Source: Neobacillus sp. Marseille-Q6967
GTDB lineage: Bacteria; Bacillota; Bacilli; Bacillales; Cytobacillaceae
NCBI RefSeq assembly: GCF_946151075.1
Contig: NZ_CAMGZB010000001.1
Location: 2,036,001-2,100,000, forward strand
Direction of reading: 5' to 3'
Length of the DNA: 64,000 bases
Shown here: positions 44,125-53,691 of the stretch, piece by piece
Position numbering within the stretch: position 1 is the first letter of the stretch
How the letters are laid out: each line of letters begins with the position of its first letter
Position numbers and translations under genes: made by a program
The notes under the pieces: generated by a model
What the model was told of the DNA's origin: nothing
Database searches by the model: none
Seen by the model: only the letters and a program-made list of their open reading frames with translations

Positions 44125-44985
44125 ATGATGGGGCAGAAATCATTAAATCAAATGATCAAAGAGAACTTTTCTTTATTATCTCCCGGCCAAAAGAAAGTAG
44201 CGGAGTTTTTCATTCAACATGTCAATGAAGCAGCATTGCTTACTGCCTACCAGGTTGGAAGGAAAGTGGGGGTGAGTGAAACCACAGTTATTCGGCTCGC
44301 CTACGCGCTGGGCTTTAGCGGTTTCTCACAAATGCAGGAAAAACTTCGCAGCGATTGGCTGGTCAGTAAGTATCCTCATAGTGAAGAAAGGGAAACCTCT
44401 CCCATGAAGGAGTTTTCTGAAAGCAAACTGTTCACAAAAGTGATTGATCAGGAACATCAATTATTACAGCAATTAATGGAGCAGCTGGATACGAATGAAG
44501 TCTGGAGAGCGGTGGAGGAAATCATTCAGGCGGATCGTATCTATATCGGTGGATTTGGCAGCTCCTATAGTGCCGCACATTGGCTTTATTACACGCTAAA
44601 GCAAATGAGGGAGAATGTATTTGTTTCTAGTCCTACCGGCTTCATGCCAGAGGATCTTCTAGAATTAACGGATCGATCCGCTGTCGTTGTATTTTCCTTT
44701 CCTCGATATCGAAGAGAATCTGCGAAGCTAGTAAAATTTGCTTCTCAGCAGGCTGCCAAAATCATCTCGATTACAAACAGGCAGTTGTCCCCCATTGGCC
44801 AAATTTCTGACATCACGTTAACAACAGAAGAAAAGATGGATTCTGACCATCATTCCATCGCTTCGGTTATCATCCTCCTAGAGGTGTTAATTGCCGCAAT
44901 CCAACACAGGGATATAGAAAAAATCAGCAAGCGGCAAAAAAAACTGGAGCAGCTTTATACAGACCATGAATTATTTTTAGAATAA
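44125..44985 (+). CDS. RpiR/MurR-family transcriptional regulator
   Basis: The start is ATG 44125 (or the next codon, also ATG), 6 nt after GAGGAG. The 286-residue protein has an N-terminal RpiR HTH (LLTAYQVGRKVGVSETTVIRL, about residues 44-64) and a C-terminal SIS phosphosugar-binding domain (IYIGGFGSSYSAAHWLYYTL, about 140-159). RpiR regulators usually respond to phosphosugars or amino-sugar derivatives. It directly precedes a YjiH-type transporter and a racemase-type enzyme and probably controls them. Confidence 0.88.
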   Translation: MMGQKSLNQMIKENFSLLSPGQKKVAEFFIQHVNEAALLTAYQVGRKVGVSETTVIRLAYALGFSGFSQMQEKLRSDWLVSKYPHSEERETSPMKEFSESKLFTKVIDQEHQLLQQLMEQLDTNEVWRAVEEIIQADRIYIGGFGSSYSAAHWLYYTLKQMRENVFVSSPTGFMPEDLLELTDRSAVVVFSFPRYRRESAKLVKFASQQAAKIISITNRQLSPIGQISDITLTTEEKMDSDHHSIASVIILLEVLIAAIQHRDIEKISKRQKKLEQLYTDHELFLE

Positions 44986-45002
44986 ATGAAGGAGGTTTTT
45001 CC

Positions 45003-46385
45003 ATGAGTGGAATACAAAAAGAGTTAACAGTAAGGAAAGAAGTAGAAATAAAATCATTGTCTGCTTATTTGAAATTTATTATTCCGTCGATAATAGGGGT
45101 TCTATTGTTTATGATTCCTTTTAAAGCAGAGGATGGAATTACGATACCAGTCGCTTACTTTGCGAACCAAATAAACGGAGTATTAGGTGCGAGCATTCCA
45201 CCGATTACAGTATCCATCATTGCGCTGTCTGTTATTGGTTCTTTTATTGCTGTAGTTTTTAAACCGAGCTTCATCTTAAACAGCCCTTTTCTAAATAAAC
45301 TATTAAATGTAGGGAAGTTTTGGCTGGCAGCTCGTTTTCTTGGTATGATTTTTGCAGCTATTACACTATTTAAAATGGGTCCGGAATGGATTTATTCTGA
45401 AAATACCGGTGGACTATTAATCTACGATTTAATGCCAATCTTATTTACTACATTTCTTTTAGCAGGTGTTTTATTACCGTTATTATTAAACTTTGGTTTA
45501 CTGGAGTTCTTTGGAGCATTATTGATAAAAGTCATGCGTCCTGTATTTAAATTACCTGGTCGCTCTTCCTTAGACTGCTTAGCATCTTGGGTAGGAGATG
45601 GGACAATCGGTGTATTGCTGACCACAAAACAGTATGAAGACGGTTACTATACAAAACGGGAAGCGGCCGTTGTAGCAACAACTTTTTCCGTTGTTTCGAT
45701 TACTTTCTCCATCGTTGTGGCTCAATATTTAAACCTTGGCGAATATTTCTTCCATTATTATTTAACGATTATCTTTGCAGGCCTAGTGGCAGCTGTTGTA
45801 ATGCCGCGAATCCCGCCATTATCAAGAAAACCGGATACTGGCTATGAAGGTGTCGAATTTAAAGCTGAAGATTCTATTCCTAAAGATTTTTCCCCTGTTC
45901 GCTGGGGATTGGGTCAAGCGTTAAAAAAAGCACAAACCAATGACAGTGCAGTAAAAGTTGTCAAAGAAGGAATTGAAAATGTTTTAGATATGTGGATGGG
46001 TGTTCTTCCGATCGTAATGGCGATTGGAACAACAGCGTTAGTAATTGCAGAATACACGCCAGTGTTCACGATTATTGGAAAACCTTTTGAACCAATTCTT
46101 GCTTTAATGCAAGTGCCGGAAGCGGCTGAAGCAGCCCAAACGATGGTTGTTGGATTTGCTGATATGTTCCTTCCAGCGGTTATCGGCAGCGGTATTGAAA
46201 GTGAATTAACTCGATTTGTCATTGCCTGTGTTTCTGTTACCCAGCTTGTTTACATGTCTGAAATGGGCGGTTTGCTTCTTGGTTCAAACCTGCCAATTTC
46301 AATTAAAGACTTAGTCCTTATCTTTATTTTTCGGACATTGATTACATTACCAATTGTAGTCGTTATTGCCCACATCATTTTTTAA
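45003..46385 (+). CDS. YjiH-family nucleoside-recognition (Gate) membrane protein
   Basis: This 460-residue protein has about ten hydrophobic segments. The family part is recognisable around GRSSLDCLASWVGDGTIGVLLTTKQYEDGYY (given here only as a region, residues about 184-213), where Gate-domain proteins carry a conserved Gly-rich loop. ATG 45003 has GAAGGAGG upstream. It sits 17 nt after the RpiR gene and 28 nt before the enolase-superfamily enzyme, suggesting transport of that enzyme's substrate or product. The substrate is unknown. Confidence 0.8.
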   Translation: MSGIQKELTVRKEVEIKSLSAYLKFIIPSIIGVLLFMIPFKAEDGITIPVAYFANQINGVLGASIPPITVSIIALSVIGSFIAVVFKPSFILNSPFLNKLLNVGKFWLAARFLGMIFAAITLFKMGPEWIYSENTGGLLIYDLMPILFTTFLLAGVLLPLLLNFGLLEFFGALLIKVMRPVFKLPGRSSLDCLASWVGDGTIGVLLTTKQYEDGYYTKREAAVVATTFSVVSITFSIVVAQYLNLGEYFFHYYLTIIFAGLVAAVVMPRIPPLSRKPDTGYEGVEFKAEDSIPKDFSPVRWGLGQALKKAQTNDSAVKVVKEGIENVLDMWMGVLPIVMAIGTTALVIAEYTPVFTIIGKPFEPILALMQVPEAAEAAQTMVVGFADMFLPAVIGSGIESELTRFVIACVSVTQLVYMSEMGGLLLGSNLPISIKDLVLIFIFRTLITLPIVVVIAHIIF

Positions 46386-46413
46386 AAATGCGAGTGTTCA
46401 AGGGGAAGAGTAA

Positions 46414-47523
46414 ATGGAGATTAAAAGCATTGTTTTAAGACATGTAAAAATGGATCTTTTACACCCGTTCACTACAAGTGTCGGAACAGAATATGATAAG
46501 GATTTTATTCTTGTCGAGGTCAAATCAAAGAGTGGTTTGTCTGGCTGGGGAGAGTCTGTTTCCATCATTGAACCAATTTATAATGAAGAAACGGTTAAAA
46601 CGAACTGGCACATGATGAATGACTTCCTTATCCCGCTTTTATTAAAAGAACCGATTCAGCATCCAGATGACGTTTCTGAAAGGTTTAAACCTATCCGCGG
46701 AAATTATAATGCAAAAGCTGCGCTGGAAGGCGCGATTTGGGATCTTTACGCCAGAGAAATGAATCTTCCATTATCAAAAGCACTTGGCGGGACAAAAGAT
46801 AAAATCGAAGTTGGAGTCAGTGTCGGTATACAAGAGTCTGAAGCTAAGATGCTTCAGAATATCGAAGGCTATCTGACGGAGGGCTATAAACGCATTAAGG
46901 TAAAAATTAAACCAGGCTGGGATTTGCACATACTAGAAGCCATAAGGAAAGAATTCCCTGATATCCCTTTGATGGCAGATGCCAATTGTGCTTATTCCCT
47001 GGATGATATCGAGCATATGCAGCAATTAGACCAATTTAATTTAACCATGATTGAGCAGCCTTTGGCATGCGATGATATTATTGATCATGCCAAATTGCAG
47101 GCAGAGCTGAAAACACCTATTTGCTTGGACGAAAGTATTCATACAGCAGAAGATGCGAGAAAAGCAATTGAATTGGGCAGCTGCAAAATCATTAATTTAA
47201 AAATTGGCCGGGTTGGCGGATTAACAGAATCGAAAAAAATCCACGACTTGTGTGTGAAAAACAACATTCCAATGTGGTGCGGAGGGATGCTTGAGGCTGG
47301 TATTGGAAGAGCCCACAATATCGCCATTACATCATTGGCAAATTTCACTCTTCCGGGTGATACCGCACCAAGTTCACACTACTGGAAACATGATATTATT
47401 TCTCCGGAAGTAGAAATGAAGGACGGATGGATTTTCGTACCGAATGAACCTGGAATCGGCTTTGAACCATCCTTATCGAAAATAGACGATGTGACGCTTT
47501 ACTCCAAAACATATCGCCGTTAG
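46414..47523 (+). CDS. N-succinylamino acid racemase / o-succinylbenzoate synthase-type enzyme
   Basis: This 369-residue member of the enolase superfamily closely resembles Geobacillus NSAR/OSBS. The catalytic Lys pair is in [11 protein letters not shown] (Lys162 and Lys164). Metal ligands are Asp189 (MADANCAY), Glu214 (MIEQPLAC) and Asp239 (CLDESIHT), and the second-face Lys263 is in NLKIGRVGG. Such enzymes racemise N-succinyl amino acids or make o-succinylbenzoate for menaquinone. No men genes are nearby, so an amino-acid role linked to the RpiR/YjiH neighbours is more likely; this is inference. An M20 peptidase lies at 54.9 kb but is not adjacent. Confidence 0.85.
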   Translation: MEIKSIVLRHVKMDLLHPFTTSVGTEYDKDFILVEVKSKSGLSGWGESVSIIEPIYNEETVKTNWHMMNDFLIPLLLKEPIQHPDDVSERFKPIRGNYNAKAALEGAIWDLYAREMNLPLSKALGGTKDKIEVGVSVGIQESEAKMLQNIEGYLTEGYKRIKVKIKPGWDLHILEAIRKEFPDIPLMADANCAYSLDDIEHMQQLDQFNLTMIEQPLACDDIIDHAKLQAELKTPICLDESIHTAEDARKAIELGSCKIINLKIGRVGGLTESKKIHDLCVKNNIPMWCGGMLEAGIGRAHNIAITSLANFTLPGDTAPSSHYWKHDIISPEVEMKDGWIFVPNEPGIGFEPSLSKIDDVTLYSKTYRR

Positions 47524-47560
47524 AAAAAGGGGGACTGACACTTAGGTCAGTCCTTTTTCT
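47524..47560 (+). terminator. Terminator after the racemase gene
   Basis: GGACTGAC (47532-47539) pairs with GTCAGTCC (47546-47553), flanked by A and T runs. Confidence 0.88.
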
Positions 47561-47654
47561 ATGTCGAAAAATTACAGTTTTATAAAGTTCTAGGAATAAG
47601 TTCCTAATTAAATATATCTAAAAGGATATTCAGTTTCATTATAGAATTATATAT

Positions 47655-47668
47655 TGAGAGCGATTACA
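47655..47668 (+). promoter_or_regulatory. Candidate cre site (CcpA) before the sigma-54 activator gene
   Basis: TGAGAGCGATTACA matches the consensus TGWAANCGNTNWCA at all but one position. It lies 74 nt before the activator start. HprK and Crh, the partners of CcpA signalling, are both encoded in this window. Confidence 0.55.
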
Positions 47669-47741
47669 TTTAGAATCATAATGTTTTTTTTGATTCGAAA
47701 AGAAATCATAAAAATATTTTATGTCAAAGGGGGGATTTTCC

Positions 47742-49175
47742 ATGAAAGCTTTGTATTCAACAAGGGATATTTTAATTTCGGAAGACATGAAGAAGAACGG
47801 GGTTACGAATTCTGATATTGAGAACATTTTAATTGCGATCTTCCAATCCAGCTATGATGGTATTTATGTGGCTGACAAAAATGGTGTCGGAATCATGGTT
47901 AATAAGGCTTATTCCAGAATCACCGGTGTGAAAAGCCATGAACTGCTAGGGAAAACGATGCAGACGGTTGTGAAAGAGGGAATTGTATCTGAATCGGTTA
48001 CCATCAAGGTTTTAGCAGAAAAGTCCCCGCAAACGATTATTCAAACTGTAAGGGGCAAGGAATTATTAGTTACGGGAAGCCCGATATTTGACCAGCATGG
48101 GGAAATAAATTATGTGGTGACCAATGTGAGAGATATCTCTGACTTAAATCGGGCAAAGGCAGAATTACATAACAATAAAAAACTAACGGAAAAGTACATT
48201 AATGAACTAGAGGAATTTAAGAAACGGGAATTAATCCATATGCATTTAGAAGGAATCGTCGGTCAAAGCCAGGAAATCATGAAGGTGTTTTATCTTGCAA
48301 GAAAGGTGGCAAAGGTCGACTCTGGCGTTCTCATCTTGGGAGAATCAGGGGTTGGGAAAGAAGTCATCGTGAATTACATGCACCAGGAAAGCGACCGTTC
48401 TAACAAGCCATTAGTAAAAGTAAACTGCGGTGCAATTCCAAAACACCTGTTAGAATCCGAGTTATTTGGTTATGAAAAAGGTGCTTTTACCGGTGCTAAC
48501 AGCCAGGGAAAGCCTGGTTTATTTGAGATGGCAAACGGAGGAACCATCTTTTTAGATGAAATCGGCGATATGCCAATCGACCTTCAGGTCAAGCTTCTAC
48601 GAGTACTGCAGGAGTTCGAAATCATGCGGGTCGGCGGCACCAAAAGTGTGAAAATTGATGTTCGTGTAATTTCTGCTACCCATATGGATTTAGAAGCAAT
48701 GGTTGATAAAAATGACTTCAGAAGGGATCTTTACTACCGCTTAAATATTGTACCGATTAAAGTCCCGCCGTTAAGGGAAAGAAAAGCAGATATTCTGCCG
48801 CTGGCGTTTTATTTTTTAAATAAAAATAACAAAAAGAACAAATTAAATAAACGGTTTCACCCGGAAATTCTTCATTTCTTTGAAGACTACCACTGGCCGG
48901 GGAATATTCGGGAGCTGGAGAATTTAATTGAAAGATTAGTGGTGACTACAGATAATGACGAAATCTTAATCCGCGATTTACCTCCTTATATGCTGAAGGG
49001 AATGGGGAATAAAAAGCCGGAAACAACTGGTAAGTTAAAGGACATAGTGGCAAATATCGAACGGAAAATGATAAAGGAGGAGATGGAAATTTCTAAAACC
49101 ACAAGGGCTGCTGCCAAGGCATTAGGAATCAGTCAATCAGCTCTCGTCAAGAAAATGCAGAAATTAGGTTTATAG
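47742..49175 (+). CDS. PAS-containing sigma-54-dependent transcriptional activator
   Basis: ATG 47742 follows AAAGGGGG by 8 nt. The 477-residue protein has a PAS domain (about residues 35-135, FQSSYDGIYVADKNGVGIMV), a short coiled linker and an AAA+ domain from about 165 (Walker A GESGVGKE, then the sigma-54 contact loop YEKGAFTGA). A C-terminal Fis-type HTH ends it (TTRAAAKALGISQSALVKKM). This is the RocR/AcoR-like architecture. A -24/-12 promoter lies 149 nt downstream, so it probably drives the adjacent SDR-to-phaC genes. The PAS ligand is unknown. Confidence 0.93.
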   Translation: MKALYSTRDILISEDMKKNGVTNSDIENILIAIFQSSYDGIYVADKNGVGIMVNKAYSRITGVKSHELLGKTMQTVVKEGIVSESVTIKVLAEKSPQTIIQTVRGKELLVTGSPIFDQHGEINYVVTNVRDISDLNRAKAELHNNKKLTEKYINELEEFKKRELIHMHLEGIVGQSQEIMKVFYLARKVAKVDSGVLILGESGVGKEVIVNYMHQESDRSNKPLVKVNCGAIPKHLLESELFGYEKGAFTGANSQGKPGLFEMANGGTIFLDEIGDMPIDLQVKLLRVLQEFEIMRVGGTKSVKIDVRVISATHMDLEAMVDKNDFRRDLYYRLNIVPIKVPPLRERKADILPLAFYFLNKNNKKNKLNKRFHPEILHFFEDYHWPGNIRELENLIERLVVTTDNDEILIRDLPPYMLKGMGNKKPETTGKLKDIVANIERKMIKEEMEISKTTRAAAKALGISQSALVKKMQKLGL

Positions 49176-49193
49176 TCTGATGAAAAAAGGAAT

Positions 49194-49226
49194 CAAAAGT
49201 CGACGTTTATCGTTGGCTTTTTTCTT
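49194..49226 (+). terminator. Terminator after the activator gene
   Basis: AAAAGTCGACG pairs with CGTTGGCTTTT (two wobble pairs) around TTTAT, followed by T (about 49196-49224). Confidence 0.75.
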
Positions 49227-49323
49227 TTGTATATAAGGGGAAGAAGGGTTTTTTCATTTAATTACAGTAGATATATGTCTATTTTTGTAAGTGTTTGTCG
49301 AATATTTAGAATATACATAAAAT

Positions 49324-49339
49324 TGGTACGGATATTGCA
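49324..49339 (+). promoter_or_regulatory. Sigma-54 (-24/-12) promoter of the SDR-phaC operon
   Basis: TGGTACG (49324-49330), 4 nt, then TTGCA (49335-49339) matches the TGGCACG-N4-TTGCW consensus with one change and keeps the GG and GC elements at correct spacing. It is 49 nt before the SDR start. The direct repeat GAATAT-TTA-GAATAT just upstream (49301-49315) could be part of an activator site. Confidence 0.85.
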
Positions 49340-49388
49340 TTATAAGAGAATGTAAACATTCATTTTTTATAAAAGGGGGACAATTCAA

Positions 49389-50153
49389 ATGAATTTTCCA
49401 AGTTTTCAGTTGGATGGAAAAGTTGCACTTGTAACAGGGGGAAGCAAGGGTATTGGTTTTGGAATGGCACAAGCTTTAGGTCATTATGGTGCTAAACTCG
49501 TTATTACTAGCCGCGGAGTGGAGGAAGGAGAAAAGGCAGTTTCGCAGCTTAAAGAAGAAAACATCGAGGCCGTTTTCTTTCCATGCGATGTTACGAAAAA
49601 AGACCAAGTTGAACACTTGATAGAAAAAGTAGTGGACCATTACGGTTCATTAGACATTCTCGTTAACAATGCAGGAATGAACATCCGTAAGCCGCTTGTT
49701 GAAGTCGAAGAAAGTGATTGGGATCAGGTATTAACTGTCAATTTAAAGGGGCTTTTTCTCGTCGGTCAGGCATGTGCCAAACAAATGATAAAACAGAACT
49801 ATGGAAAAATCATTAACATCTCTTCAATTTTAGGAACGATTGGAATGCCGTTTCAGACATCTTATGCAGCCAGTAAAGGCGGGATTAACCAATTAACGAA
49901 GGTTTGGGCAGAGGAATTAGCTCCTCACAATATAACCGTTAATAGTATCGGGCCTGGTTACATCAGTACACCGATGACGAAGGATTGGCTGTCAGACCCT
50001 GAAAGATCCCAATGGATTATCAATTCCACCATGACCAAAAGAATTGGAGAAACATCGGACTTAGTAGGACCTGTCGTTTTCCTTGCATCTGATACTTCTG
50101 ACTATGTAACAGGTCAGGTATTAAATGTTGACGGCGGTTGGACAGCACGTTAG
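49389..50153 (+). CDS. Short-chain dehydrogenase/reductase (3-oxoacyl reductase/PhaB-like)
   Basis: The 254-residue SDR has the cofactor motif VTGGSKGIGFGMA (about residues 16-28), NNAGMN, the catalytic Ser in INISSI, the YAASK Tyr-x-x-x-Lys and the C-terminal VTGQVLNVDGGW. It resembles gluconate-5-dehydrogenase and 3-oxoacyl-ACP/CoA reductases. It is the first gene after the sigma-54 promoter. With PhaR and PhaC downstream, a PhaB-like role making or interconverting 3-hydroxyacyl compounds is plausible but not proved. Confidence 0.85.
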   Translation: MNFPSFQLDGKVALVTGGSKGIGFGMAQALGHYGAKLVITSRGVEEGEKAVSQLKEENIEAVFFPCDVTKKDQVEHLIEKVVDHYGSLDILVNNAGMNIRKPLVEVEESDWDQVLTVNLKGLFLVGQACAKQMIKQNYGKIINISSILGTIGMPFQTSYAASKGGINQLTKVWAEELAPHNITVNSIGPGYISTPMTKDWLSDPERSQWIINSTMTKRIGETSDLVGPVVFLASDTSDYVTGQVLNVDGGWTAR

Positions 50154-50171
50154 CCAAAGGAGGTTGAAACC

Positions 50172-51755
50172 ATGAACATCATTAAAGAAATCCACTTTAA
50201 TCGTCAGGTGAACGTATTCGAAAAGCGTCCTAAAAATCTTTTCGCGATGCTCGAAGAAAGCGTTCAAAAGTATGGTGAAAGAGAAGCCCTCGTCATGGAA
50301 GGTATTCGGCTTACCTATAAAGAAATGCACGAAAAAGTAGAAAGAATTGCGGGAAATCTTCAAAAATCCATGTGTGTGAAAAAAGGTGACCGTATAGTAA
50401 TTTTATTAGGTAATAATATTGAATTTTGCCTGCTTGTCTTTGCATGTGCCAAATTAGGTGCGATTGTCGTTCCGTTAAATACAAGATTAAAGGAACGAGA
50501 GCTTTCGTATATGTTAAAGCAGTCGGGCAGCAGAATCTTGTTTGTGGATGATGAATTTTTACCGAAGGTAGAAGAAATGAGAGATCAGGAGTCCATTGAC
50601 AGTGTTGAATATTTCTTCTTAATCGGCAATCAAACAGGCAAACGAAAGGATTACTTGCCGTACGAGATATTAGAACAATCCTCTTCAGTTGTCGAAACGA
50701 CCATCACAGAGGATGACCCGTTATTCATTATGTATACGTCTGGAACAACTGGTTTACCGAAAGGAGCAGTTGGCAGTCATTTAGGTGCGATTCACAGTTC
50801 CATGAATTATGAAATGGTGATGAAAACAGACCAACAGGCGACAACACTGATTGCAGTTCCACTTTTCCATGTTACAGGTCTAATCGGCCAGCTTTTTCAC
50901 ATGGTAAGGGTTGGCGGTACATCGGTTATTATGAGGAGATTTAAAACAGAAGAATTCATTCGGTTGACGGCTGAAGAACAGGTTAGCTTTTTATTCAATG
51001 TTCCAACCATCTATACGATGATGATGGTTCATCCTGATTTTTCCCAGTACGACTATTCAAGGGTGAATATCATCGCCTATGGCGGGGCGCCAATGTCGAT
51101 GGAAACCATTTATAAGTTAAGAAAGTATTTTCCGAATTCACATCTACATAATGCTTATGGAGCAACCGAAACATCCTCACCGGCAACTATCATGCCGCAA
51201 AATTTTGAAGATACAAAGGTGGCTTCTGTCGGATTACCAGTTCCTGTCGGTGAAATGAAAGTGGTCAATGATTATGATGAACCATGTTCACCGAATGAAG
51301 TGGGCGAACTTTTAATCAAAGGACCGATGATTGTCGAAGGATATTGGGACAATGAGGTGGCGAATCAAACATCATTTCTCGATGGCTACTGGCGATCAGG
51401 GGATCTAGCTAAAATCGATGAGGATGGTTTTGTCTACATAGTTGACCGAAAAAAAGATTTAATCAACCGCGGCGGAGAAAAAATCTTCTCGATTGAAGTG
51501 GAGAATGTCCTTTATGAGCATCCGAAAGTTTTAGAAGCAGCCATTGTCGGGGTTCCAGATGCTTTATTTGGTGAAGTGGTAAAAGCGGTCATTGTTCCAA
51601 AAGAAACCGTTGGGGAACAGGAAATCAAAGACTTTGTAGCTGAAAGATTAGCAAATTATAAAGTTCCTAAATACGTAGAATTTGTTTCGGCATTGCCTCG
51701 GAACGCTGCCGGAAAGATTCTGAAGAACGAGTTGAAAAATCTGCAGGGAAAATAA
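50172..51755 (+). CDS. Acyl-CoA synthetase (class I AMP-forming ligase)
   Basis: The 527-residue protein has the AMP-binding loop MYTSGTTGLPKGA (about residues 178-190), the NAYGATETSS motif, the hinge region GYWRSGDLAKIDEDGF and the C-terminal catalytic Lys in AAGKILKNEL. Such enzymes activate a carboxylic acid to its CoA thioester via acyl-AMP. The acid is unknown; in this operon it could activate an imported hydroxy- or fatty acid for polymer synthesis. It follows the SDR by 18 nt with AAAGGAGG. Confidence 0.92.
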   Translation: MNIIKEIHFNRQVNVFEKRPKNLFAMLEESVQKYGEREALVMEGIRLTYKEMHEKVERIAGNLQKSMCVKKGDRIVILLGNNIEFCLLVFACAKLGAIVVPLNTRLKERELSYMLKQSGSRILFVDDEFLPKVEEMRDQESIDSVEYFFLIGNQTGKRKDYLPYEILEQSSSVVETTITEDDPLFIMYTSGTTGLPKGAVGSHLGAIHSSMNYEMVMKTDQQATTLIAVPLFHVTGLIGQLFHMVRVGGTSVIMRRFKTEEFIRLTAEEQVSFLFNVPTIYTMMMVHPDFSQYDYSRVNIIAYGGAPMSMETIYKLRKYFPNSHLHNAYGATETSSPATIMPQNFEDTKVASVGLPVPVGEMKVVNDYDEPCSPNEVGELLIKGPMIVEGYWDNEVANQTSFLDGYWRSGDLAKIDEDGFVYIVDRKKDLINRGGEKIFSIEVENVLYEHPKVLEAAIVGVPDALFGEVVKAVIVPKETVGEQEIKDFVAERLANYKVPKYVEFVSALPRNAAGKILKNELKNLQGK

Positions 51756-51770
51756 AGGAGGGTAATGGAA

Positions 51771-53096
51771 ATGTCCAGTTTCGTTAAAAAAGCTTGGGGT
51801 TATCGCTATTTTGTTTTGGTCATTCTTTGGTTAGTCTATATCATCAATTATTTTGATCGCATGGCCGTATTAACATTCCTGCCATACATTCAGAAAGATT
51901 TAAATTTAACACCTGTTGAAGTAGGACAACTTGCATCCGTGTTTTTCTTTGCCTATGCTGCTGCGCAAATAAGCGCTGGTTTTCTTGCTGATAAAATTGG
52001 AGCAAAAAAGGTTATGTATATTGCAATTACAGTCTTTACCTTTGTTACAGCTCTGACAGGTACGGTAAAAAGCTTTGCTCAATTCCTTGCACTTCGTATT
52101 GGGCTAGGACTTGGAGAGGGGCACCATTTTGCACCGGCCATTCGGGCAATTAATAACTGGTTCCCTTATAAAGAAAGAGGAAGAGCCGTTTCGTTTTTCG
52201 CGACCTCATGGGCCGTTGCACCTGCAATCGTTCCTGTAATTGTAACCACCCTCTCGGTTTCTTTTTTCGGCGGCGATTGGAGACCAGTGTTCTATGTCCT
52301 CGCTATTCCAGGTGTGATTGGGATTTTCTTATTATGGCGCTTTGTTACCGATTCACCAAAAGAGATGATTGAGAAAGGAAAGTTAAGTAAGGATCAGGAT
52401 TTTGAGGAAGACCAAACTCCTGCTCAAAAACTTTCAAAAGAAGAAAGAAGAAAAGCCTACAGTGTTTTCTTAAAGGATATTAATTTTTACGTTTTTACTA
52501 TCATTTTATTTTGTCAATTAGCTGTTTATTGGGGAACATCTACTTGGTTAACTTCGTTTTTAGTTACCCAGCATGGCTTGAATATTAAAGAGATGGGCTT
52601 ATTTGCATCTGCTCCATATATTGTTGCTTTCTTTGCGATGATGCTCGGAGGATGGCTGATGGATAACGTTGTCCACCGAATGAAACCTGTTGCTTTGATT
52701 AGCTGTATTGGAAGTATTCCGGTTCTCTTGATGCTGGGTGCTTTAGAAAAAGGGAATTCGGGTCTTTTACTTACACTGCTTTTACTTGTCGGATTTTTTG
52801 TAAATTTGAACTTTGGGTCTATCTATGCTTATTTGCCAAGACGCTACCCGAAGGAAATCGTTGGAAGCGCGACTGGTTTAGCAAATGGAATTGGTCAATT
52901 AGGGGCATTTGTCGCTCCGCTTGTCGCAGGTTATTTAGTTAAAGTTGGAGCAGATGGGTCACAAAATTTCCAAGGGGTATTCATATTCTTTGCGGCAGTT
53001 GCGGCAGTTGCAGCTGTTTGTTCGATTCTTTTAAAAGAAAAAAAGGCGAATGTAGCTAACTTAACTGTGATCAGCAATAAAAAATCAGCCAGTTAA
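51771..53096 (+). CDS. MFS transporter, anion:cation symporter-like
   Basis: ATG 51771 has 9-nt spacing to AAAGGAGG; the in-frame ATG 51765 is only 3 nt from it. The 441-residue protein has about twelve membrane segments, with INYFDRMAVLTFLPYIQKDL after the first helix and FLADKIGAKKVMY as the MFS A-loop. GLGLGEGHHFAPAIRAINNW is typical of the ACS subfamily of organic-anion carriers. Its place in the operon suggests it imports the acid that the ligase activates. Confidence 0.88.
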   Translation: MSSFVKKAWGYRYFVLVILWLVYIINYFDRMAVLTFLPYIQKDLNLTPVEVGQLASVFFFAYAAAQISAGFLADKIGAKKVMYIAITVFTFVTALTGTVKSFAQFLALRIGLGLGEGHHFAPAIRAINNWFPYKERGRAVSFFATSWAVAPAIVPVIVTTLSVSFFGGDWRPVFYVLAIPGVIGIFLLWRFVTDSPKEMIEKGKLSKDQDFEEDQTPAQKLSKEERRKAYSVFLKDINFYVFTIILFCQLAVYWGTSTWLTSFLVTQHGLNIKEMGLFASAPYIVAFFAMMLGGWLMDNVVHRMKPVALISCIGSIPVLLMLGALEKGNSGLLLTLLLLVGFFVNLNFGSIYAYLPRRYPKEIVGSATGLANGIGQLGAFVAPLVAGYLVKVGADGSQNFQGVFIFFAAVAAVAAVCSILLKEKKANVANLTVISNKKSAS

Positions 53097-53115
53097 ATAT
53101 TTGGGGGGATGGAGA

Positions 53116-53673
53116 ATGGCAGGAAATACGTACAATCCGTATGAGGCATTCAAAAAATATGGCGACTTATGGGAAAAACAAACCAATGAAATGATTCACT
53201 TATGGACAAACAATCGTGAATTTCTTGAGGCTTCGAAGGTTAGTTCCGATATTCAAACAACTTATCTAAAAGTCTTGCAAAAAAACCAAGAGTCATTTGC
53301 AAACCAGTTGAATATCCCTACTAAGAAGGATTTGGCAAATGTAGCAAAACTATCAATTCAAATGGAAGAAAAGCTGGATGTCCTCGAAGAACAGATTTGG
53401 AATCTGCAGGATTCTGTCGATGAGACGAAAAGGGACATAAAAAGTGTCATTGAAGTTTCAAGTGATTTGGTAAAGCTGGTGAAGCAATTAAAGTCCGAGC
53501 AGACAAAACATAAAAAAGAATTGGAAAAAGTAAATGAGATTCATACGGAACTCTATGAAGTCAAAACGGAGCTTACCGAAATCTACCGCCTAAAAGAAGA
53601 GATTGCAAGCCTGAAAGACCTGATGGGTCAAACAGAAGAAAAAGAACAGGAACTTGTCATTACTTCCAAGTAA
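53116..53673 (+). CDS. phaR: PhaR, class IV polyhydroxyalkanoate synthase subunit (probable)
   Basis: ATG 53116 follows GGGGGGA. The 185-residue acidic protein begins NTYNPYEAFKKYGDLWEKQT, like PhaR of Bacillus, and is a long coiled coil from about residue 75 (MEEKLDVLEEQIWNLQDSVD) to 180. In class IV synthases PhaR is a non-catalytic partner needed for PhaC activity. The gene is 18 nt upstream of phaC, which supports the call. Sequence similarity to known PhaR is modest, so the assignment leans on context. Confidence 0.8.
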   Translation: MAGNTYNPYEAFKKYGDLWEKQTNEMIHLWTNNREFLEASKVSSDIQTTYLKVLQKNQESFANQLNIPTKKDLANVAKLSIQMEEKLDVLEEQIWNLQDSVDETKRDIKSVIEVSSDLVKLVKQLKSEQTKHKKELEKVNEIHTELYEVKTELTEIYRLKEEIASLKDLMGQTEEKEQELVITSK

Positions 53674-53691
53674 TGCAAAGGAGGAGAAAAC

